Shown here: one piece after another, positions 30,255-35,782 of the stretch | Numbering within the stretch: position 1 is the stretch's first letter | Layout of the letters: every line of letters begins with the position of its first letter | NCBI GenBank assembly: GCA_030529135.1 | Contig: JAUMXO010000008.1 | Span: 1 to 35,782 of the forward strand | Length of the DNA stretch: 35,782 nucleotides | Direction: 5' to 3' | From: Candidatus Saccharimonadota bacterium | GTDB taxonomy: Bacteria > Patescibacteriota > Saccharimonadia > Saccharimonadales > Saccharimonadaceae | The notes under the pieces: model-generated | The model's input: only the letters and a program-made list of their open reading frames with translations | Database searches by the model: none | Told to the model about the DNA's origin: nothing | Translations under genes and position numbers: made by a program

Positions 30255-30566
30255 CAGTTAGGGACAAAAAGCCCCTACACCGCACCTAAATAAGTTATAA
30301 TTTCGACTATACTTATTTAAGTATATCAGAAATTGCGTGCTTTTGAAACCCCTTCGGGCTTAGAATTTCTTCAAAAGGTTTTAAGTTATAAGTATTACCT
30401 CCACTTTGCAAGGGACTCTTTCGAAAGCATAGCAATCCCTCTAACCGGCGGGCCCCTGTATTGTGTGAGGTGGGCTTACGCTCCGGGGGTTACCCGGTAA
30501 GACAAATAAGCGTTAGAGGGCCAAAATGAGCTCAGGTGATGCCCACCCTTACCTGAGCTCTTTTTG
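30255..30566 (+). ncRNA. Structured non-coding RNA of about 310 nt, class unknown
   Basis: Runs from a perfect promoter to a strong terminator, with no ORF of note. Helices seen: TAGGG/CCCTA (30259-30263 with 30273-30277); TATACTTA/TAAGTATA (30308-30315 with 30318-30325), which competes with AAATAAGT/ACTTATTT (30288-30295 with 30311-30318); CTTTTGAA/TTCAAAAG (30340-30347 with 30370-30377) around CCC-CTTC-GGG; CCCTCTAAC/GTTAGAGGG (30437-30445 with 30512-30520) enclosing CCGGG-GGTTA-CCCGG (30483-30497); and GGTGGGC (30469-30475) complementary to the terminator loop GCCCACC (30541-30547), a possible pseudoknot. The 5' and 3' hallmarks of RNase P RNA, tmRNA, SRP RNA and T-box leaders were not found. 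Its place beside dprA recalls raiA-motif RNA next to competence gene comFC, but this is untested. Confidence 0.75.
30528..30565 (+). terminator. Terminator of the non-coding RNA
   Basis: Perfect 10-bp stem GAGCTCAGGT/ACCTGAGCTC (30528-30537 with 30551-30560), 13-nt loop, then TTTTT. The loop contains GCCCACC, complementary to GGTGGGC inside the RNA. Confidence 0.95.
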
Positions 30567-30581
30567 GTTTCTTAATTTCTA

Positions 30582-30590
30582 TGCTATAAT
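30582..30590 (+). promoter_or_regulatory. Leaderless extended -10 promoter of the DUF5674 gene
   Basis: TGC-TATAAT, 6 nt (CTAAAT), then ATG 30597. No Shine-Dalgarno. Confidence 0.77.
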
Positions 30591-30596
30591 CTAAAT

Positions 30597-30941
30597 ATGA
30601 AAATATTAGAGGAGCCCATTTCAAAAGCAGATCTAATTAAAGAGTCTACTAATTTCATTGAGGAAAATGCCATTAAGGCCGTAGTAGACGTCAAAAGAGA
30701 GGTGATGGCGGTAGATTCGCCAATGCATTATGACTCAGAACAACTACTCCTGGAAAATGGCTCAAATCCAAATGATCTTTGGGGGATTAACTTATATCTA
30801 GATAGCGATAATATCAACGAATTGGTGGAATTTGATTCAATGATTAATATCCGTCCAGCCCAAAATAATCGTAGCCGTAGCGTAGAAGATCCAAAAATAC
30901 AGCAAAAAATTAAAGAAATAGTCTTAAAATGGCTGATTTAA
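30597..30941 (+). CDS. DUF5674 family protein
   Basis: 114 residues, soluble. The order KILEEPISKADLIKES, IKAVVDVKREVMAVDSPMHYDSEQLLLENGS, DLWGINLYLD and EFDSMINIRPAQNNRSRSVEDPKIQQKI matches what I know of the DUF5674 family, seen in CPR and cyanobacterial genomes and often paired with another small gene. The function is not established. The pattern of a small pair with overlapping ends resembles toxin-antitoxin modules, but no known toxin motif is visible. Overlaps the next gene by 13 nt. Confidence 0.68.
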   Translation: MKILEEPISKADLIKESTNFIEENAIKAVVDVKREVMAVDSPMHYDSEQLLLENGSNPNDLWGINLYLDSDNINELVEFDSMINIRPAQNNRSRSVEDPKIQQKIKEIVLKWLI

Positions 30942-31288
30942 ATTATATTCATAGCAAGGAGGCTCGCGAAGAGTGGCAAAAAATGCCTATCACTCTTCAG
31001 ATGGGGAATATTGGTAGCGAGGTCTCTAGATCACTTAAATGGACTAAACAAGGAAATGGACTTCGAGCAAATTCCGCTATTGACCGAGCATTAGAGCTTT
31101 TTGATTTTACTATAGAGGCAAACATCAAAAACCATGCACGTTTGACCGAAGTTTTAAAAGCCCGTGAGGAGTTTTGTGACTATTTTTTTGGTAATAACTC
31201 TTATCATACCGATCCTGCAAAAATGCAAAAATATTATGATGGGTTTGTGATGATTGAGCGATTAAAGCCCATAAGCCAGAAAATATGA
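30929..31288 (+). CDS. Unknown helical protein paired with DUF5674
   Basis: 119 residues; not recognised. It begins inside the last codons of the DUF5674 gene (13-nt overlap), so the two are translationally coupled. Predicted mostly helical: EAREEWQKMPITLQMGNIGSEVSRSLKW, RANSAIDRALELFDFTIEANI, LTEVLKAREEFCDYFFGNN, DPAKMQKYYDGFVMIERL. There are no membrane segments. A helical bundle of this length could be a small nucleic-acid or nucleotide-associated protein; nothing in the sequence decides this. Confidence 0.7.
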   Translation: MADLNYIHSKEAREEWQKMPITLQMGNIGSEVSRSLKWTKQGNGLRANSAIDRALELFDFTIEANIKNHARLTEVLKAREEFCDYFFGNNSYHTDPAKMQKYYDGFVMIERLKPISQKI

Positions 31289-31297
31289 TATTATAAT
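31286..31297 (+). promoter_or_regulatory. Extended -10 promoter of topA
   Basis: Two overlapping boxes: TGA-TATTAT (31286-31294), 7 nt before ATG 31302, and TATAAT (31292-31297), 4 nt before it. Either gives a leaderless or nearly leaderless message. Confidence 0.6.
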
Positions 31298-31301
31298 ATA
31301 T

Positions 31302-33608
31302 ATGTCTAAAAATTTAGTAATAGTAGAGAGCCCGGCGAAAGCACATACAATTGAAAAATATCTTGGCTCGGATTTTAAAGTGCTAGCTTCGGTTGGCCAC
31401 ATCAGGAAAGACACCAAGGTAGATAAGTCTACTTTTGATGTGACTTACGAAATTGATCCAGAACACAAATCTATTATTACTGAGCTAAAAAAAGAAGCTA
31501 AAAAGGCCGACAAAATTTGGCTCGCGACTGATGAAGACCGTGAAGGTGAGTCAATTTCTTGGCATCTATGTGAAGTTTTAAATTTACCTAAAGACACCGC
31601 CAGAATTACTTTTCACGAAATTACTAAGCCAGCACTAGAGGAAGCTATTAAAAATCCGCGTATAGTGGATATGAATATGGTAGCCTCGCAACAAGCCAGA
31701 CAAACCTTAGACATGTTGGTAGGATACGATCTCTCTGATATGGTACGAAAAAAAGTACCTGGCGCAATTAGTGCTGGGCGAGTACAATCACCAGCATTAC
31801 GTTTAGTCGTGGAAAGAGAAAAAGAAATTGAAAAATTTGAGAGTAAATCTTCCTTTAAAATTACTGGTAAATTTCATAAAGACACTGATTTTGATGCCTC
31901 TTATGATGGGGAAGCACCAAAGGACGAGGCTACCGCTACCAAACTCTTGGAAGACTTGACAAAATCTGATTTTATTGTGGAAAATGTAGAGAAAACTGAG
32001 GGGAGTAAGGCCAACCCAGTACCTTTCACCACAGCATCTCTACAGATTGAAGCCAATGCCAAACTCGGCTTTACTTCTCGCACCACAATGAGTGCAGCAC
32101 AAGGACTCTATCAGGCTGGCTTGATCACCTATCATAGAACCGACTCCCTGAATTTATCTAAACAAGCTGTGGGCGCAATTGCGAGTTATATAGAAGTGAA
32201 TTTTGGCAAAGAATACTTAAAAGTCCGCACATTTAAGACCAAAGATGCTTCCGCGCAAGAAGCTCATGAGGCAATTCGCCCAACTGATGTTACACGAACT
32301 TCCGCGGGAAAAAACGACTACGAAAAGCGGCTCTATAATTTGATTTGGTCGCGCACGGTGGCTACTCAGATGGCCAACGCTAAAGTCGCCAAAACCACCA
32401 TTACTTTATCTAATAAATTTACCGCTAAAGGTGAAGTGGTAATATTTGACGGGTTTTTGAAGATTTATGGCAAGAGTAAAGATTTGGAGTTGCCAAAGGT
32501 CTCTAAGGGTGACGCCATTAAATGCCTGTCGCTTACGGCTAGACAGAACTTTGCCAAGCCGCCAGCCAGATATACCGAAGGCTCTCTGGTTAAAAAGCTC
32601 GAGGAGCTTGGAATCGGACGTCCGTCTACCTATGCTTCGATTATGACAGCTATCCAAGCGCGTGGATATGTAATAAAAGGCGAGTCTGAAGGAGAAGAAC
32701 GTGAAGTTATAGAACTAACTTCACAAAATAACAAGATTACTCGCAATGTAATAAAAGAAAAATATGGCGCTAATAAGGGTAAGCTGGTTCCGACGCCGAT
32801 CGGGGAACTAGTAGCGGGGTTTTTGACTGATAATTTCAAAAACATCGTAGACTACAAATTTACGGCAAACATCGAGAAAGATTTAGATTTAGTAGCAGAT
32901 GCTAAACTTGAACGCGTAAAGATGTTGAAGGATTTTTATGGTCCTTTCCGTGATACCGTACTAATAGCACAGGGCGTAGAGAGATACAATAATGCTAGAT
33001 TGCTCGGGCATGATCCAAAAACTGGTAAGCCAATCTATGCTAAAGTCGGCAGAAATGGTGGTTTTATCCAGCTAGGCGACAACGAAAAAGAATCCGGCGA
33101 GAAACCAAGATTTGCACCATTACCAAAAAGAAAGAGCACCAAAACAGTGACTTTAGAGCAGGCACTTTCGCAATTAGAACTCCCGGCTTTACCGCGTAAT
33201 CTTGGCAAGGCGCCAGACGGTACAGAGATTATTGCCGCCAGTGGACCGTTTGGGCCGTATCTTAAAGGTGGTAAGTATAATATACCGATGAAAGATTTTG
33301 ACCCTTACACTGTGACTTTTGAAGAAGCTTTACCGCTTTATCAAGCTAAGATTGATTCAATTATCGCTGACTGGGATGAGATTATGATTATCAATGGTGC
33401 CTATGGACCGTATATTAAGGGGCCAGGCAGACGGAATAATGTAAAGGTTCCAAAGGAAATAGATCCAAAGAAAATTACTCTGGAACAAGCCGAAGAAATG
33501 TTAAGAAATAAACCGAAAACCTCCAAGACTCGCCGAGGCGGGAGAGGGGGGAGAAGAAAAGCTACCGCCGCTAAGAAGAATAATAGAGAAATTACTAAAA
33601 AATCCTAA
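31302..33608 (+). CDS. topA: DNA topoisomerase I (type IA)
   Basis: 768 residues. TopA relaxes negative supercoils. TOPRIM domain: NLVIVESPAKAHTIEKYLG (residues 4-22) and WLATDEDREGESISWHL with the DxD metal site. Type IA core: QQARQTLDMLVGYDLS, KVPGAISAGRVQSPALRLVVEREKEIE, and the catalytic Tyr277 in LITYHRTDS. C-terminal half has topoisomerase C-terminal repeats with the F/Y-GPYLKGG pattern (SGPFGPYLKGGKYNIP, NGAYGPYIKGPGRRNNV) in place of zinc fingers, and a very basic tail (KTRRGGRGGRRKATAAKKNN). This zinc-free, repeat-type C-terminus is usual for actinobacterial and CPR TopA. Confidence 0.97.
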   Translation: MSKNLVIVESPAKAHTIEKYLGSDFKVLASVGHIRKDTKVDKSTFDVTYEIDPEHKSIITELKKEAKKADKIWLATDEDREGESISWHLCEVLNLPKDTARITFHEITKPALEEAIKNPRIVDMNMVASQQARQTLDMLVGYDLSDMVRKKVPGAISAGRVQSPALRLVVEREKEIEKFESKSSFKITGKFHKDTDFDASYDGEAPKDEATATKLLEDLTKSDFIVENVEKTEGSKANPVPFTTASLQIEANAKLGFTSRTTMSAAQGLYQAGLITYHRTDSLNLSKQAVGAIASYIEVNFGKEYLKVRTFKTKDASAQEAHEAIRPTDVTRTSAGKNDYEKRLYNLIWSRTVATQMANAKVAKTTITLSNKFTAKGEVVIFDGFLKIYGKSKDLELPKVSKGDAIKCLSLTARQNFAKPPARYTEGSLVKKLEELGIGRPSTYASIMTAIQARGYVIKGESEGEEREVIELTSQNNKITRNVIKEKYGANKGKLVPTPIGELVAGFLTDNFKNIVDYKFTANIEKDLDLVADAKLERVKMLKDFYGPFRDTVLIAQGVERYNNARLLGHDPKTGKPIYAKVGRNGGFIQLGDNEKESGEKPRFAPLPKRKSTKTVTLEQALSQLELPALPRNLGKAPDGTEIIAASGPFGPYLKGGKYNIPMKDFDPYTVTFEEALPLYQAKIDSIIADWDEIMIINGAYGPYIKGPGRRNNVKVPKEIDPKKITLEQAEEMLRNKPKTSKTRRGGRGGRRKATAAKKNNREITKKS

Positions 33609-33631
33609 ATAATACTAGTGCCATATATTTA

Positions 33632-33652
33632 TTTTAGTAATACTTACTAAAA
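33632..33652. repeat. AT-rich 9-bp hairpin after topA
   Basis: TTTTAGTAA (33632-33640) and TTACTAAAA (33644-33652) pair perfectly across TAC. The 120 nt between topA and the surface-protein gene also hold a longer imperfect inverted repeat, TGGGACTA (33672-33679) with TAGTCCCA (33730-33737), which reaches into that gene's stop codon. Neither has a clear T-run; they may act as weak terminators for the convergent genes. Confidence 0.45.
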
Positions 33653-33728
33653 CCGTGGTGAAGGCTAGGAGTGGGACTATTGGAGACCAAAGCAATGTTG
33701 CCGGCGTAAACTATTTATTTAGCTCCAG

Positions 33729-35782
33729 CTAGTCCCATTTGAACACGCATCTGATTGGTGCTCTACCGGTTCCTGAGCCACTTTCATAGTCGCTGCCATA
33801 GCCAGTATAATACCACCGACCAGTCATAAGAGTATAATCAAATTCATCAAAAGTTGATGACCATGATTCAGCGTTCCCCAACACTCCTTGTTCACCTAGT
33901 TCTGGCAGTCTCCAACCGGCTGGACAAATATCGAATGCCGCATCAGAACATTGGTTTGAGTGTTGACCACTACTACCATTACAACCACCAGGTCTGGTAC
34001 TAGCAGTAGCCATATAATAGTTATATTCACCAACTCCATTATAACAGGATACATATGGCGTAGTATAACTATTTGAATATGAAGTATAATTTAACGAACC
34101 TGCGCTATTAGTATTGTTTGAATTAAGATTATTTAATGCTACAGTAGAGCTCCCATTACATCCTAGCCCGAGCGGTTCTATCATCACTAAATTATTATTA
34201 TCTATTTTTTTCACATTATAATATTTGCCATCACGGTTATCTTTAAGTTTCGAAATACTTCCTATTGTAGCAGCATTAGCGGTAGTGTAATTTACATCTT
34301 GCATATTGCCGGTTAATCCTGTGGATGGTTTTTGCATGCAACGTATAAGAGCTGGGTCATTTCTATCTGCGTAGTTAGGATATTCGCTTTCAAATGCCCA
34401 TCTGCTATAACCATCTTGAGCAGTTGATGAAAAAGTCCAAAGACCACCAAAACCACCAGTAGTGGCAGAATTATTATTTGGACTAAGCATAGCCGACATA
34501 CTACTACCCATAGCATCATACAAAGTCTGTATTTCACTCCAGGTTGGCATCCTCCATCCTTTTGGACAAATATCTTTCTGAGTATCAGTAGTATTGGATA
34601 AGCCAGAGACGGTTCCTGCCGAAGCCGCATAATAGTTGTATGCCATAGTAATGGCTTTGTCATTTCGATATGGAGCTAATTCACCAGAAGTATAAGTATA
34701 GTCAAATGCGCTAGTAGATGTTTTTTTCCAACTATTAAATGTACTCGTAGCAATGCTAGTAGTTAGATTTGTGTTACTTGAAGTAAGATTTGAGACTTTA
34801 AATGGATAGTCCGACGAGCCTAGATTTAGATTCTCCATCATCCAACAATTACCATCGGCAAGAGAATAAATATTATAACTTTGATTATCACGTGAGTCTC
34901 TATGATACCCATAACATTCATAACTATTATAATGCGTAAAATTCTGTAAACTTGTTCTGCCATAATCTTCGGATACATAAACTGTAATTGATGCAGCGCC
35001 TCCAGTAAAGACGACTTTGGTAGTCGGATCATATAGAGATGCTGTTGTCATATTCTGCGGGGAAGACCATACAGTATCCCATCCCACATAATTATCATCA
35101 TCATAAGGTATCACTTTTATGTAATAAGTAGTGTTGAAAGCAAGACCAGATATAGTTCCAGACCATTCGGAGCCATCACAAGTTGCTCTGCACCCATCGT
35201 CAGTGTCTCTTCCAATATCTATACTACCCACTGTATTAAAATTACTGTCTTGCAATATAACCGTTGCTCTTCCGTAAGCGTCTGAGTCGTTCTCCCCTGA
35301 ATTTAGATGTACCGTGAGAGTTGTTCCCACAAATGACACCCGAGGCCATATAGTTGATGCGCCGTATACCGTAAAGCTGGTGGTAGCAGACCATTCGCCA
35401 TCACTATCTGGATCAAATGCTCCTTTTGAATAATCATCTATTTCCCATTCTTCAAACCTATATCCATCACCTAAAGCAACAGATAAAGGATACGTATGTC
35501 CATATTTAAGTTGTTGAGTGCAACCAGTAGTACTGGTGCAGCTTTGCCCGTTAAGACTTACACTGGACACACCTTCCACCGTTTTTACTGTTACATTATA
35601 GAGCTTTGCGCTCCACATCGCATATAAATCAAGCACATTGATAGAAGATGTTTGATCTATAAAATTATACGTAGAGCCAGCAGCGATGGTGTTACCCGTA
35701 CAAGCAGTATCAGCCGCTACTGGTTTTGTACACCAACCATTAAATGTATATCCAGTCTTAGTAGGAATAGTAGAAGAAACGG
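33729..35782 (-). CDS. Large surface protein, C-terminal part (5' end outside window)
   Basis: The frame is open to the window edge, so at least 683 residues; no start is visible (an internal GTG at 35636 is not a real start). Order from the N-terminal side: a Listeria-Bacteroides (Flg_new/InlB B) repeat, GYTFNGWCTKP...LYAMW; a second cell-surface module (YRFEEWEIDD); a fibronectin-like stretch (SGTISGLAFNTTYYIKVIPYDDDN); then two Fibrobacter succinogenes major paralogous domains: ADGNCWMMENLNLG...ICPKGWRMPTWSEIQTLYDAMG...GGFGGLWTFSS, and KYYNVKKIDNNNLVMIEPLGLG...ICPAGWRLPELGE. It ends RAPIRCVFKWD with no LPxTG or membrane tail. Likely an adhesin for host contact. Confidence 0.8.
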   Translation of the reverse strand, partial: VSSTIPTKTGYTFNGWCTKPVAADTACTGNTIAAGSTYNFIDQTSSINVLDLYAMWSAKLYNVTVKTVEGVSSVSLNGQSCTSTTGCTQQLKYGHTYPLSVALGDGYRFEEWEIDDYSKGAFDPDSDGEWSATTSFTVYGASTIWPRVSFVGTTLTVHLNSGENDSDAYGRATVILQDSNFNTVGSIDIGRDTDDGCRATCDGSEWSGTISGLAFNTTYYIKVIPYDDDNYVGWDTVWSSPQNMTTASLYDPTTKVVFTGGAASITVYVSEDYGRTSLQNFTHYNSYECYGYHRDSRDNQSYNIYSLADGNCWMMENLNLGSSDYPFKVSNLTSSNTNLTTSIATSTFNSWKKTSTSAFDYTYTSGELAPYRNDKAITMAYNYYAASAGTVSGLSNTTDTQKDICPKGWRMPTWSEIQTLYDAMGSSMSAMLSPNNNSATTGGFGGLWTFSSTAQDGYSRWAFESEYPNYADRNDPALIRCMQKPSTGLTGNMQDVNYTTANAATIGSISKLKDNRDGKYYNVKKIDNNNLVMIEPLGLGCNGSSTVALNNLNSNNTNSAGSLNYTSYSNSYTTPYVSCYNGVGEYNYYMATASTRPGGCNGSSGQHSNQCSDAAFDICPAGWRLPELGEQGVLGNAESWSSTFDEFDYTLMTGRWYYTGYGSDYESGSGTGRAPIRCVFKWD

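Noticed and set aside
30255-30566. Assignment of the RNA as RNase P RNA, tmRNA or SRP RNA
   Set aside because: The conserved 5' and 3' blocks of RNase P RNA, the tRNA-like ends and tag ORF of tmRNA, and the conserved SRP hairpin were looked for and not seen; a covariance search is still needed.
1-35782. Recoding of TGA as Gly or Trp
   Set aside because: TGA ends genes cleanly at 5399-5401 and 8478-8480, where overlapping downstream starts confirm them as stops.

Overview
The window reads as a chromosomal segment of a reduced-genome Patescibacteria/CPR bacterium, most likely Saccharibacteria (TM7). This is inferred from AT-rich compact gene packing, the protein mix (paired FemAB-like proteins with a DegT-like and a MurF-like protein, DUF5674, DUF3048, PIN-PhoH, sortase, Fibrobacter-type surface modules) and rpsJ standing apart from the S10 operon. 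TGA is an ordinary stop (for example 5399-5401 and 8478-8480), which argues against the UGA-recoding Absconditabacteria and Gracilibacteria.

Layout. 1-1289: 3' part of tuf facing rpsJ, with a terminator cluster between. 1297-6417: a tight operon for cell-wall or envelope work (Mur ligase, alpha/beta hydrolase, DegT-like PLP enzyme, two FemAB-like transferases). 6427-9029: small membrane and unknown proteins plus a GalU-like nucleotidyltransferase. 9038-14789: dnaE, smpB, xthA and a degenerate sugar-kinase-fold protein. 14778-19839 (mostly minus strand): CDP-alcohol phosphatidyltransferase, glycosyltransferase, sortase, tRNA-Leu(CAA), PEGA-domain protein. 19875-24988: DUF4367-like membrane protein, gltX, a type I surface protein and a DUF3048 protein. 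24998-28684: tRNA-Glu(CTC) in a repeat-rich stretch, der, and a PIN-PhoH ATPase behind a possible attenuator. 28686-33608: pth, dprA, a strongly promoted structured non-coding RNA, DUF5674 plus partner, topA. 33729-end: the C-terminal part of a large surface protein.

Three things stand out. (1) Most promoters are extended -10 boxes (TGn-TATAAT), and nine genes have the -10 exactly 6 nt before the ATG, predicting leaderless mRNAs; this rule also corrects several start codons. (2) A roughly 310-nt RNA gene beside dprA has a full-consensus promoter (TTGACA-17-TATAAT), a strong terminator and a possible pseudoknot between terminator loop and RNA body; I could not assign it to a known class. (3) Two related GC-rich palindromic elements show compensatory changes; one lies between two envelope genes and the other is read in frame through the linker of Der, like Rickettsia palindromic elements. 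Both tRNA genes also have copies of their 3' ends just downstream.

All family assignments are by reading motifs; no database search was run.
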